Source of the DNA: JAGDZR01 sp049115695
GTDB lineage: Bacteria; Bacteroidota; Bacteroidia; Cytophagales; Cyclobacteriaceae
DNA length: 35,946 nt
Assembly: GCA_049115695.1 (NCBI GenBank)
Contig: JAGDZR010000026.1
Coordinates: 1-35,946 of the forward strand
Direction of reading: 5' to 3'
This document shows positions 19,801 through 27,000 of this stretch, piece after piece. Both the position numbers and the translations under genes were made by a program. The notes beneath the pieces are model-generated. The model was given only the letters and a program-made list of their open reading frames with translations. It was not told the origin of the DNA and searched no databases. How positions within the stretch are numbered: the stretch's first letter is position 1; each line of letters begins with the position of its first letter.

Positions 19801-20408
19801 ATGCAGTTACCGGACTGGATAAAATGGATCAACAACTGCCGCCAACATTGGGTAATCACTACTCCTTTCAGTTACTTGAGAAAGAGACCAATATTGCCAA
19901 AAACATTGTTGGTCCGGTTGATAGATTCATTTGGGACTATGAGTTGAAGGTCGATGAAAAAGAGACTGTCCTTAGGTGGGATAAGGACATGCTTACCAGT
20001 CTGGAAAAGTCAGTATTGATTTATTTGCCGGAAAGCGATCAGGCATATGATATGAAAGTCATTGACAATCTCGTCCTGGATCCATCAAAGATTTCAACCA
20101 TTCAGTTTGCCTATGGTGCAGATGAATTGCTAAGTAAGTTGATTATACCATCCATTGTATATCCAAATCCTATGAGTACGAGTGCCACTTTTGAACTGTA
20201 TATTGGAGGGGAAGGAGCGCAAGACGTGGCATTGCGTATTTATTCATTGGATGGTAAGTTGATGGATGTTCAAAATCAGCAATTACCAGGTCAGGCATGG
20301 TCCAAGATCAGTTGGACACCAACAGGACTAAATGCAGGAGTGTATCTATATCAGATTTCACATGGAGGCTATCAAAGCGAGATGAATCGGTTAATACTCA
20401 CCAAATAG
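7860..20408 (+). CDS. Giant 4182-residue multidomain T9SS adhesin (BspA/LamG/FISUMP/FG-GAP/cadherin)
   Basis: The start is the ATG at 7860, matching the paralogue's only start (21054) and giving the signal peptide MSRYFFQTFFSFALIVTAQA; an ATG at 7848 would add four residues. Approximate order by residue: unknown N-terminal domain 22-182; PKD-like 183-245 (VNWGDGT); BspA/DUF285 repeats 245-465 (NWDVSTVTNMSHMF); LamG 522-733; FISUMP 740-955; DUF5018-like 958-1040; LamG 1044-1240; IPT/TIG 1245-1327; seven VCBS/FG-GAP repeats 1340-1673 (DMDGDGDLDLL); LamG 1676-1879; IPT/TIG 1883-1960; seven FG-GAP_2 repeats 1972-2355; seven cadherin repeats 2360-3078 (DADDG, DLDFET, DVNDNTP calcium motifs); DUF5018-like units 3080-3450, three containing REP-like DNA; three more cadherin-like units; a GWNMIGNPF module about 3755-4090; and a T9SS type A sorting domain from about 4095 (VYPNPMSTSATF ... 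GVYLYQIS). It is very likely a calcium-stiffened surface adhesin; the ligand is unknown. Confidence 0.93.
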   Translation: MSRYFFQTFFSFALIVTAQAQSSYQLFAPTGDGNSDSFYAADSSMVYSNTDVTGTIEPLSSSIDFGYFYGSNDEASLVSPSSYFLYNLNSNWSVQKTTLFRETTLTETDFNSLSDEALYDAFKAGNNQAESKIGLSVGQVIAFMTNDGDPTNTRVGLILIEEIQGTFNVGDFIRFKIKDEPMLPFITTWQTTTASESITIPTTGTGYDYTVNWGDGTVETGFTGDASHTYVSAGTYTVSVTGDFPRIYFNDGNEGQDNDKIKSIEQWGDISWSSMNKAFKGCYILVYNATDSPDLLNVTDMTGMFRLSSLNGADLNNWDVSTVTNMSHMFQRAVNFSGDISDWDVSNVTEMGAMFNSARDFNSDISGWNVSKVTSLGYTFNGATSFNIDLSAWDVSSVTYMGSVFAGASAFNQDISSWDVSNTTDMGWMFREATAFDQDLSNWNIGDVTTLDLMFENSSMSQSNYDQTLEGWSRLDPGETQIPTGLTLGATGLEFCESADARQRLIDDYGWTFSGDDFACDGLVAYYPLNGNANDSTDNNNDGILGDGTTPSTYPTLSTDRFGNANSAFDFDGADDYIEVAYSANLNSDEFTVSVWVKPDGNPSNTGSIYSSRDSFKGYMAYNSFDTEWKWTNHFGTGGEYQGISGNPVEQNAWVHLVLKYDGSESSIYENGKLVSSLPVTITKNTVQSFLIGAGANEGPMNFFFPGSIDDIRVYDRALNTSEIRDLYYEGGYSPPAEIAVSDADGNDYSGVVIGTQVWMGENMATTKYNDGTTIPKVTDNTAWSNLTTPGYAWYDNDSATNAPTYGTLYNWYAVETGELCPTGWHVPSDTEWTTLEDYLIANGYNYDGTTSGNKLAKSISTSAGWSASGVEGTIGNSDFPAKQNASSFGAVPGGFRWGDGTFTGLGSNTLWSTSTESSSSNNWGRYMQNNQTYVDRSSNDKNIGMSIRCIRDQAVRTATNITSFALPGTVGAVEIDSTNHNITIVGLVTSDSIAPTIALSGGASIAPASGIVQDYSSPVTYTVTAEDGSTTQEWTVYASKSEGLVAYYPLDGNANDSTGNGNDGTVYNAVDSTDRFGMADNAYYFDGVDDYIDMGNVNDMSTGDFSIVAWINRDEGGITNARIVSKGAGNDATAGYSLFGSESNISFIVGNGTTRQSINTTFSHSEWTQLVGVRSGGTISIYRNGEFVLQGTGVSESLSTSASFFIGDNDGQSTPFPGLIDDVRVYNQALSADDIATLYTENNWGTPILHSTHPNAAVPGNQIRLYGKHFDEPNTVVSFDGTVVTPDSTLHNVAYLTVPNIGHGPAEITVINDFGASGDIDFTVVREGHGGYFGEQNIVSSADGAISVFGIDMDGDGDTDVLTASYIDDKIAWVENEGDGSYSEHIISTLADGAKSIFAIDLEGDNDIDVFSANQTDNKVIWFENDGSQNFTARIISDTVDNAHSVYVADMDGDGDLDLLSAARDANEITWYENNGSQQFSSHLVSDMILGAVGVFADDLDGDGDMDILSAAFSDNTVYWHINDGNQNFTLQSVGSLNRAESVRTADFDKDGDLDVVAAGGSSGGMAWFRNDGTQNFSKVLIDNTLVGRSAYPADLDGDGDLDVLSAFPNDDMVAWFENVEGEIMTTSKIITISADAAFHTYAIDLDNDGDLDVLSASIDDDKIAWYENQSFDESGLVAFYPFSGDANDSSEYANHGTETGGVSLATDRFGASNSAYDFNGTDAYLDMGNVNDFTTEDFTVSAWINRDEGGISNARIVSKGAGNDDLAGYALYGSDTQVYFAISKGDGSTRPFATSEINHSLWNHLVGVKDGNGLKLYVNGVLADSVEGLTETITNASKLLIGENDGQSTLFPGLIDDVRIYDRALSESEIFDLYTKEVPPLTIASISPTSGPIGTLVTITGTNLRNSSLQIAGTQLLEISNDGTTLIGFVMPGTTSGAVDVTTTGDSARSAESFTVTIPSPNAALQLGADIDGEAPDDRSGYSVSIAADGQTLAIGAFDNDGAGNNAGHVRVYKNTEGSWAQVGSDIDGEAASDNSGLSVSLSANGQTLAIGAYENDGNGTNAGHVRVYENNGGTWTQVGADIDGEAAVDNSGFSVSLSADGRTLAIGAVYNNGTGADAGHVRVYENTAGTWMQVGTDIDGEAAGDNSGWSVSLSADGKTVAIGAIYNDGTATNAGHVRVYENNAGSWMQVGNDIDGEAADDELGYSVSLSADGQTLAIGARYNDGTDSNAGHVRVYENIASNWTQVGNDIDGEAAGDQFGYSVSLSSNGQTLAIGAMQNDGTSNNAGHVQVYENNVGTWTQIGNDIDGEAGGDNMGWSVSLSADGQTLAIGAYRNDGNGNAAGHVRVYSLEQVNNLPVITASQSFDLAENAANGTSVGTVVATDADDGTTFSSWSIVSGNDTGVFALDATTGVLTVVDNADLDFETTVAYSLILTVSDGDSTSAQETVTINITDVNDNTPVISASQSFDLAENAANGTSVGTVVATDADDGTTFSSWSIVSGNDAGVFDLNTTTGVLTVVDNADLDFETTVSYSLTLTVSDGDSTSTQETVTINITDVNDNTPVITTSQSFDLAENATNGTSVGTVVGSDADDGTTFSSWAIVSGNDAGVFDLNATSGVLTVVDYADLDFETTVAYSLTLTVSDGDSTSAQETVTINITDVNDNTPLITTSQSFDLAENAANGTSVGTVVATDADDGTTFSNWMIVSGNDAGVFGLDATTGALIVVDNADLDFETTVSYSLTLTVSDGDSTSTQETVTINITDVNDNTPLITTSQSFDLAENAVNSASVGTVVATDADDGTTFSSWSIVSGNDAGVFDLNTTTGVLTVVDNADLDFETTVSYSLILTVSDGDSTSAQETVMINITDVNDNTPVITTSQSFDLAENATNGTSVGTVVASDADDGTTFSSWAIISGNDAGVFDLNATTGVLTVVDNADLDFETTVAYSLTLTVSDGDSTSTQETVTINITDVNDNTPVITASQSFDLAENATNGTSVGTVVATDADDGTTFSSWSIVSGNDAGVFDLNATTGELTVIDSTNLDYETTTSHSLTLTVSDGDSTSAETIVTVNVLDIDELNDSTDITSFVIASGDGHPEPVEGTIDTSSHTVTATVPYGTSLTSLAPTITVSTGATINPESGSSLDFTTAQTYTVTAQNGEAQDWTVTITNVDNDSTDILSLSHPELVSGSLNIDASAHTISATVSDGTDLATLAPTITVSTGATINPESGTAQDFSSAVTYMVTAQNGDTQDWTVTVVLAEELNDSTDIASFVFASGDGHPEPVEGTIDTSSHTVTATVPYGTSLTSLAPTITVSTGATINPESGTAQDFSSTVTYTVTAENGDKQEWLVEVIAELNGEADILSFSTSNELQEATINTGNKSVEVYYAQGADVAEVITTFSLSSGAELRLEGKTQISDSSIIDLTDTVVYYVVAENGIDSTEWLISATFAVPDNNAPSSISLSADSVYEEQTPGTLIGLFTTEDADTEDTHSYALVTGENDDHNLFFDIKGDSLVTKLKLDFENEINPYIILVQTSDGKGGVYKQSFEIRIIDINEDGNNEPITILLSNNELIENSGPDAMVGLLETIDPDGSSDAHSYELTAGGEEFKVVGDTLKSKVDFDFETKQSYQVTVRSTDAGQASVDKTFIINIIDEQEGSVNNPPTAIILSNVNIPASGGEGFEVGEFVTIDADVNDIHRYTILEGTDEFDVSQSGVLTTRSNLEGSTYAIRVASSDGVSTLEKDFVIAVTSTQEITSDFEAIVNEKGKRQENYRIIAVPLKTVGLGAFFKGFDVENLNKTWRILKYTTGQGHEDLEGGASLKAGEGYWFASDQEIDFEIPKGNKWASLNEDGQFELTLSEGWNMIGNPFFEDIDWAAVVEWNIAQGNVEREDFTYQDAAYDQVVTYNGGWSNTRELKKFQGGFLKMNRAVTIHIPKQGFASNGRVGDVSMGYVRNNQDWQLSIHMAYGLRSTNLSGIGMHQDAVTGLDKMDQQLPPTLGNHYSFQLLEKETNIAKNIVGPVDRFIWDYELKVDEKETVLRWDKDMLTSLEKSVLIYLPESDQAYDMKVIDNLVLDPSKISTIQFAYGADELLSKLIIPSIVYPNPMSTSATFELYIGGEGAQDVALRIYSLDGKLMDVQNQQLPGQAWSKISWTPTGLNAGVYLYQISHGGYQSEMNRLILTK
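8760..9250 (+). repeat. BspA/DUF285-type surface repeats in adhesin 1
   Basis: About six units of roughly 25 residues follow the pattern FNxDISxWDVSxVTxMxxMF. This is the Mycoplasma-lipoprotein/BspA type of leucine-rich-like repeat found in bacterial surface proteins. Homologous arrays are in the paralogues at about 21950-22500 and 34350-34740. Confidence 0.85.
10159..10432 (+). repeat. Near-identical tract shared with adhesin 3 (35673-35946)
   Basis: These 274 bases of the FISUMP module differ from 35673-35946 at only 8 positions by hand count, and the last 146 bases (10287-10432) are identical. The 78 bases just upstream differ at about 15 positions. The abrupt change suggests gene conversion or a recent duplication. 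Confidence 0.85.
11890..12880 (+). repeat. Seven VCBS/FG-GAP calcium-binding repeats
   Basis: Seven units carry the DxDxDGDxDxL loop (for example DMDGDGDTDVL, DLDGDGDMDIL, DLDNDGDLDVL), each followed by a W(F/Y)EN(D/N)G-like strand. This is the FG-GAP/VCBS beta-propeller type, and seven units would make one closed propeller. Confidence 0.85.
13773..14925 (+). repeat. Seven 168-bp FG-GAP_2-like repeats
   Basis: The units start DIDGEAxxDxxG and carry SVSLSADGQTLAIGA and AGHVRVYEN. The period is 56 residues (168 bases). Seven units again fit one integrin-like propeller. DNA similarity is high, with changes clustered at a few codons. Confidence 0.88.
14951..17113 (+). repeat. Seven tandem 309-bp cadherin repeats
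   Basis: Units begin with TTCACAGAG or a close variant at 14951, 15260, 15569, 15878, 16187, 16496 and 16805, exactly 309 bases (103 residues) apart. Each encodes SQSFDLAENA, GTVVATDADDGTTF, ADLDFETTV and ITDVNDNTP, the calcium-binding cadherin motifs. The first two units differ at about 20 of 309 bases, so the amplification is recent or homogenised; the last unit is the most divergent at its 3' end. Confidence 0.95.
17121..17168 (+). repeat. In-frame REP-like 48-base segment, copy 1
   Basis: The segment contains CGTCATTGCGAG followed by TCATCCTGAGCCTGTCGAAG, both typical of dispersed palindromic (REP-type) repeats of Bacteroidota. It is read as FVIASGDGHPEPVEGT inside a DUF5018-like unit of adhesin 1. 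The second half forms an imperfect hairpin (GGT..TCCT / AGGA.ACC). Confidence 0.75.
17404..17430 (+). repeat. In-frame REP-like palindrome of a second type
   Basis: A 27-base segment with perfect arms ACCCTGAA / TTCAGGGT around a short loop, read as SHPELVSGS. It matches a different common dispersed repeat type than the flanking 48-base copies, yet sits at the equivalent loop of the next DUF5018-like unit. Confidence 0.75.
17673..17720 (+). repeat. In-frame REP-like 48-base segment, copy 2
   Basis: Same as the segment at 17121 apart from two base changes (CTT for ATT, CCA for CCT). It is read as FVFASGDGHPEPVEGT in the third DUF5018-like unit of adhesin 1. Confidence 0.75.
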
Positions 20409-20494
20409 ATAAACTAAAAGCGCATATTGAGGGTAACCCGAAACGGATTTCCACTAGCGCTCCTGCTAATCTGGAAGCAGAGATGGGTGTTTGT
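20409..20494 (+). other. Short non-coding stretch after adhesin 1
   Basis: No gene, terminator or recognisable repeat was seen. The 86 bases join the adhesin stop codon to the recognisable start of the ligase remnant and may include decayed parts of the same duplication. Confidence 0.5.
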
Positions 20495-20731
20495 ATCCCT
20501 TCTTTTGGACATGCTTGTCGTTTGTGCTTATCTGGCAGTTTCAATGTGATGAATTGATGGTATAGGTACTTCATGTTATGCTATGGCTGGGCAGCAGATC
20601 TACCGTTGTGACGATTGTATTCGCTTTTTAGATACTTGAAGCCGCTTTTTCCTGGGCAAATGAAGTCACCCTTGACAGTGAGCACAAACAGCAATATTTA
20701 AGGGTGATTAAAGAGAAGTTAGAGCAGTAGG
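20495..20731 (+). pseudogene. Deleted remnant of an O-antigen ligase-like gene (paralogue of 5774-7531)
   Basis: Three blocks match the intact gene in order. About 20519-20582 matches 6067-6130 and reads FVLIWQFQCDELMV-stop-VLHVML against FVFIWQLQSDELMTWLLHVVL. About 20583-20628 matches 6359-6405 (RSTVVTIVFAF against RSTLVAIVVSLF). About 20640-20731 matches 7440-7531 (AAFSWANEVTLDSEHKQQYL and RVIKEKLEQ-stop against AALSWVNEVTYDSDRKQQYL and RVIKERLGQ-stop). Over a kilobase between blocks 2 and 3, and about 225 bases between blocks 1 and 2, are missing; an in-frame stop and frame shifts break the rest. The surviving C-terminus differs mainly by conservative or silent changes, so the copy was probably functional for a time before the deletions. 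Confidence 0.88.
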
Positions 20732-20797
20732 GGTTAGGGTCAATTGGAGGCTAATTGGCTATCCTTCAGCATTTTGATTAAAAATAATTAAATTGTA

Positions 20798-20827
20798 GTG
20801 TTGACAAATAGCGAATTGTGCTATTAA
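20798..20827 (+). promoter_or_regulatory. Conserved 30-base upstream element, copy 2 (candidate promoter)
   Basis: Differs from the copy at 7603-7632 at one base (GCGAAT for GCGAGT). It ends 26 bases before the ATG of the second leader ORF. The upstream flank (TAAATTGTA-like, A/T-rich) is also shared. Confidence 0.5.
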
Positions 20828-20853
20828 GAGACGAAAACCAAATCAACCAAGCA

Positions 20854-21057
20854 ATGCGCCGAGCACCAGTCACCACCTGCTATCGCCTGATTGTCGATTC
20901 GATCAGTGCATTTAAAGACCTTGTCAATACGTCAAATATTGGGGAAGTTACATCGGCATCTTTCAGGCCTGAGGTAGGAACTATTGGGAGAATATCACTT
21001 TTCTTACTGTCCAGATTTGATGAGTACGTTGCACATTTAAAAAGTCAGTTGAGATGA
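20854..21057 (+). CDS. Small conserved leader ORF (67 codons), copy 2
   Basis: The peptide is MRRAPVTTCYRLIVDSI ... SASFRPEVGTIGRISLFLLS, RFDEYVAHLKSQLR, the same length as the ORF at 7660-7863 and with the same ATGA overlap to the adhesin (21054-21057). An in-frame GTG at 20818 would give a longer version, but in copy 1 a one-base indel breaks that extension, so the shared ATG is preferred. Bases 20968-21031 are identical to 7774-7837. Whether it is translated is unproven, and the function is unknown. Confidence 0.45.
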   Translation: MRRAPVTTCYRLIVDSISAFKDLVNTSNIGEVTSASFRPEVGTIGRISLFLLSRFDEYVAHLKSQLR

Positions 21058-24000
21058 GCAGATATTTTTTCCAGACATTTTTTTCTTTCGTTTTAGTCGT
21101 TACTGCTCAGGGACAAAATAGCTATCAGTTATTTACTCCAACCGGGGACGGGAATTCTGATTCCTTCTATGCAGCGGACTCTGCTATGGTCTACAGTAAT
21201 AGTGATGTCACAGGTACTATTGAACCACTTTCAAGTTCAATCGATTTTGGGTATAATTATGGTATTAGCTCCGAGGCATCTCTTGTTTCACCAAGCTCAT
21301 ATCCGTTTTACGATTTGTCTTCTAACTGGTCGGTTCAAAAAACAACACTGTTTAGAGAAACGACGCTAACGGAGACAGATTTTAATTCGTATTCTGAAGC
21401 AGCACTCTATGATGCTTTCCAGGCAGGTACTAATCAGGAAGAAAGCAAAACTGGCTTGTCTGTTGGTCAGGTGATTGCATTTGTAACGAATAATGGTAAT
21501 CCTGCCAATACAAGAGTAGGATTGATATTGATTGAAGAAATACAAGGGACCTTTAATGTTGGTGATTTCATCAGGTTTAAGATAAAGGATGATCCGATGC
21601 GCCCCTTCATCACCACCTGGCAAACCACAACCGCCAGCGAGTCAATCACCATCCCAACCACAGGAACAGGGTATGACTATTCGGTCAATTGGGGTGACGG
21701 AACGGTACAATCTGGCTATACTGGAGATGCTTCGTACACCTATGCCTCAGCAGGGACCTATACCGTATCAATCACAGGTGATTTTCCAAGGATCTATTTT
21801 AATGGAGGGGAAGAAGGACAAGACAAGGATAAAATTATAACCATTGAACAATGGGGAGATATTCAATGGAGCTCAATGTATCGAGCCTTTAGGGATTGTG
21901 ACTCACTTCAGCTTACTGCTAACGATGTACCCGATCTTTCTAATGTAACGGATTTATATGGAATGTTTGAAGGTACAGACAAATTCAATGGTGATATTTC
22001 GTCCTGGGATGTATCGAATGTTACTCGTTTGACCAGGATGTTTGCGGGTGCGATTTCTTTCAATTGTGATCTGAATAGTTGGGATGTGTCGAATGTGACG
22101 GATTTTGGTCAGACATTTATTGATGCAGATAAATTTAATGGTGATATCACATCATGGGACATATCCAGTGCAATAAGCTTGTATGGAATGTTCCAAAAAA
22201 CGGAAGTCTTTAATCAAGACATAGGAAATTGGAATACAAGTAATGTGACTACAATGGAACGTATGTTCCGTTCTTCCAAATCGTTCAATCAAGACATTGG
22301 TGATTGGGACGTAAGTAAGGTGACGAATATGTCAAATTTTATCAAGGAAAACCCGGTGTTCAATCAGGATCTTTCGGCTTGGGATGTTAGCAATGTGACC
22401 AATATGAATGCCATGTTTGACAAGTGTTATGCGTTTAATCAGGACTTGGGGTCCTGGGATATCAGTAGCATCACTGGTAATGGCATGGATTGGATGTTTA
22501 ACTATCTCAGTGGAATGTCCCAATATAATTATGATCAAACATTAGCAGGCTGGGCACGACTGGATCCTGGGGAAAACCAGATCCCGGAGAATATTACTTT
22601 TAGCGCTGAGAATGTGTTTTTTTGCGAATCCGCAGATGCTCGCCAGAGATTGATCGATGATTATGGCTGGAACATTAGTGGGGATGATTATGCTTGTAGT
22701 GGATTAATTGCCTACTATCCTTTTGATGGCAATGGGAATGACTCAACTAACAACAATCACGATGGTACCGTCAATGGCGCTGTACTAACAACTGATAGAT
22801 TTGGGAACGATAGTAGCGCATACTTTTTTGATGGGGTGAATGACGACATTGGCATATCCAGTCCGGATGTATTAGCCACCTTCAATTCTCCTACTTTTAG
22901 TTTATCCACCTGGTACAATGGAGGAGAGGGAATAAACGAACCCATCGTCAGCAGTGGAAATACCAGTGGTGTTTCGTTAGTTGTGGAAGGGAGTGATTTG
23001 AAATTTTCGTTCAATGGAGTTTCAACCTATCAAACATCCGGGGACCTGGTCGCGATGAACAGGTGGTATCACTTGGCTGCCACCTATGATGGATCTACTT
23101 TGAGTTTATACATTGATGGAGCATTGATTAGTTCCCATACCGAGTCCTGGTCCACCATCGCCTCAACGGGTCCTGTAGAAATAGGTAGTGACGGATCCCA
23201 ATATGCCATTGGTAGATTAGATGACATTAAGATTTACTCTAGTACCCTGTCCGCTACCGAAATCCAGGATCTCTACTACGAAGGAGGCTACAGTCCTCCT
23301 GTTGAGATCACAGTATCTGATGTAGATGGCAATGACTACTCCGGCGTAGTGATTGGTACCCAGGTATGGATGGGGGAAAACCTGGCTACAACAAAACTTA
23401 ATAATGGGACTGATATCTCAAATGTTACCGACAACACGGCATGGAGTAACCTGACCACACCGGGTTACAGTTGGTTCGATAATGATGAAGTGACATATAA
23501 GGACAAGTATGGTGCACTTTATAACTGGTATGTTGTAGAATCAGGTGATGCATGTCCTATTGGTTGGCACGTCCCTTCAGATACAGAGTTTAATACATTG
23601 GAGAATTACATGATATCAAATGGATTTAATTATGATGGAACTACCTCAGGAAACAAAATTGCCAAGGCACTTGGGGATACTTTTGATTGGTTGAGTTCAA
23701 GTGTCGAGGGTGCAGTTGGAAATACGGATTATCCACAGTTAAGGAATAAATCTGGATTTTCGGCACGACCAAGTGGTTGGAGGTATGACAATGGTACTTT
23801 TAGTGGGTCTAGATATATTGATATCTGGACATCTACAGAAATTAGTAGTACAAACGCTATAGATCGGTACATATTTCACGATAATATTGATCTCAAATCA
23901 TACAATTACAATAAGAAACATGGATTTGCAATTCGTTGTTTGCGCGACGCATCAATCTCAACAGCCACCACCATCAAAGACTTCACATTACCTGGACAGG

Positions 24001-27000
24001 CAGGTTCAGTGGTGATCGACTCAACCAATTTTATAGTCACCCTTACTGGGCTTTCTCCTAATAATGCGATTACTCCGGAAATCACCTTATCTGATGGAGC
24101 TACCATATCTCCGGCTTCAGGTGTGTCCATGGATTTTACGACTGCTTTCACGTACGAAGTGACGGCCGAAGACCGCACCACTACACAGACCTGGACTGTA
24201 CATGCCTCCTTGGATTCGGGATTGGTTGCCTATTATCCATTCAATGGTAATGCAAATGACGAGAGTGGAAATGGAAATGATGGCACTGTTGGAGGAGCTG
24301 TCTTAACCACCGACCGTCTTGGTCTGGCGGATAAAGCCTATCTCTTTGATGGCTCATTTGACAGTATTCGTTTTAACACCTTGAATGATATACCAATTGG
24401 TGATGCTCCCTATACCATCAGTGCCTGGATTAAACCATCATCAATGGGAGCGCTAGGTACAGGCGGAGGAATCATTGGTTGGGGAGACTATGCGAGTGGT
24501 AGTAATAAAGTAAATGCTTTAAGGTTGACAGGGAATGGGGTTGTGAATTATTGGTGGTCAAATGATCTCGAATATACAACTGGTGACCTGGTTGATAACT
24601 GGCATCATATAGTGGCTACTTACGATGGTACGACACGGTCAATTTACACAGATGGTTCATTAGGAATTTCGGACACTCCTGCGGACAATAATATCTTAAG
24701 TGCCTCCAATATGACCATTGGCAAAACATTCTCTGAAGAATTTTTCAATGGAGTAATTGATGATGTTCGAATTTACAACCAGGCGCTATCCAGTGATCAA
24801 ATTAGTGCACTTTATGAACAGGAGAAGATTCCTATTTCAATCACTGTATCGCCAATTTCAGCAACCCGCACTGATAAGCTATCCGTGACCTTTACTGGAA
24901 TCGGTGGCACATTCACCACCAACACATCTACTTGTTCTGCAACAATCTATCATTTGGATGCTTCCTTGACGACAGAAAGTGTCTACCTGGAAAACACACA
25001 AGACAATACCATTAGGATTTTCCCTACCAGTATCAATGCTTCATCCACGGCTGCTGGCACATCTACATTTACTGCAGATTTTAACTTAGCCAATGCCTTC
25101 CCGGGAAATTATCAGGCCACTATTGCCAGGGACCATACTTGTACACAAGTCGATTTGGTCAGTGATTTTGAAATCACAGGTACGATTACGCCTGTGACTG
25201 TGGGCTTTGAGGAAGATTTTGAATCGGGCAGCCTGGATGCTAAATGGTCAACCGCATCTTCCATCACAAGAGGGCGGGTGGATGTGTCCACACTAGGAGA
25301 GCCGTTTGAGGGGAACTACTCACTGACCATGGATGCAAACCCTTCAGGCTTGTATAACATCAATAAGGCGGAAATAGAAGTTGACATAAGCAGCGCTGCG
25401 GCCAATACTGAATTTGGATTTTGGTTCAAGGAATACAGCGATGAATACCATGTAGAAGATGGTATCTACATCAGCGCTGATGGCACCAATTATCATAAAA
25501 TTGAGGATCTCGGAGGAGTGAACTATTGGGAGTATCACCGGATGAATCTAAGAGATGAGGCCAACGATCTTGGACTATCGACTGCCAACCCTATTAAAGT
25601 CAGAATTCAGCAACACGATAATTTCCCAATCCCAACGGATGGTTTTGGAGTAGACGAAATGGCTGTTTATGAGTTTGATCCTGAAGTGACTGTTGATGAA
25701 ACAGCAGGCTATCAGGGAGAAACGCTGACGGTAAGCTTTGTAGGTTCAGGAGGGGGAGTTTTTACCACAAACACTTCTACTTGCGAAAAAGGATTTTACG
25801 AGGTGCAGGCAAGTAGCGCCAACGTAAGATTGGAAGGCGCGACAACTGTCACACCTACCACGGTTTGGCTTACGACAGTAACCGGTACTACCCGGTACAA
25901 TATGTCCAATGCTTTTGCTGGCTCATTTACAATACCAACTGATGCAGCAGCCGGGACCTATGATGTCGTGATTCAGGATGAGGGCAATTGTGCCACCACT
26001 GAGATTAGAAAAGTGGATGCTTTCACAGTGTTGACCTTTGATCCGTCAGCTACACCAGATGTAGATGCAGCTCTACTTGGAGAATCGCTGACGGTCACCT
26101 TTACAGGAGCCGATGGGGCAACCTTTACGACCAATAGCAACACCTGTGAATTAGGGGTTTATGACATAGATCGAACAGAAAACCAAAATGTATACCTCAC
26201 CAACGGAACGCGAACGATCTTCCCGTCTGCTACGACTGGTACATCTACTCCTTCGACAACATTTACGGCTGACTTCACCATCCCTGCTGATGCCCCATTG
26301 GATTTGTATGATTTTGTGATTCAGGATCAAAACGGATGTGCCACAACGGGCATTGTAGAAAGTGATGCATTTACCATAGCAAGTGATAGTGCAGCCATCA
26401 CCTCTTTCAGTATCGCTAATCAGGAGGGAGTTGTCATATCTGCTGCGGATCACACAGTAGCGGTGACCATGCCATTCCAAACTTCACCTACCTCATTAAC
26501 ACCTGAAATAGGGCTGTCAAGGGGAGCAACAAGTGATCCGCTTACGGATGTTGCTCAGGACTTTTCTTCCCCTGTTACCTATACAGTCACAGCCAACAAT
26601 GACGACACGCAGGACTGGACGGTCACAGTGACCAATGCACAGAACGACAGTACAGACATCACTTTATTCGTCATTGCGAGCGGCGATGGTCATCCTGAGC
26701 CAGTCGAAGGAACCATCGACGCATCTACCCATACCGTAACAGCCACCATGCCTTACGGCACGAACCTTTCCAGTTTGTCACCCACGATTTCTGTATCGAC
26801 CAATGCGACCATTAGTCCAGAGAGTGGCGCAGCACAGGATTTCTCCTCGGCGGTTACCTATACGGTTACAGCAGAGAATGGCGACACGCAAGACTGGATA
26901 GTCTCTTTTACCAATCTTGAAAACGACAGTACTGATATCAAGTCCTTCGTCATTGCGAGTGGCGATGGTCATCCTGAGCCAGTCGAAGGAACCATCGACA

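Noticed and set aside
20419..20460. Inverted AGCGC/GCGCT pair after adhesin 1 as a terminator
   Set aside because: The stem is only five pairs, the loop is more than 30 bases, and there is no T run.
20297..20557. 86-codon frame spanning the end of adhesin 1
   Set aside because: It is out of frame with the adhesin sorting domain and ends inside the ligase remnant; no independent support.
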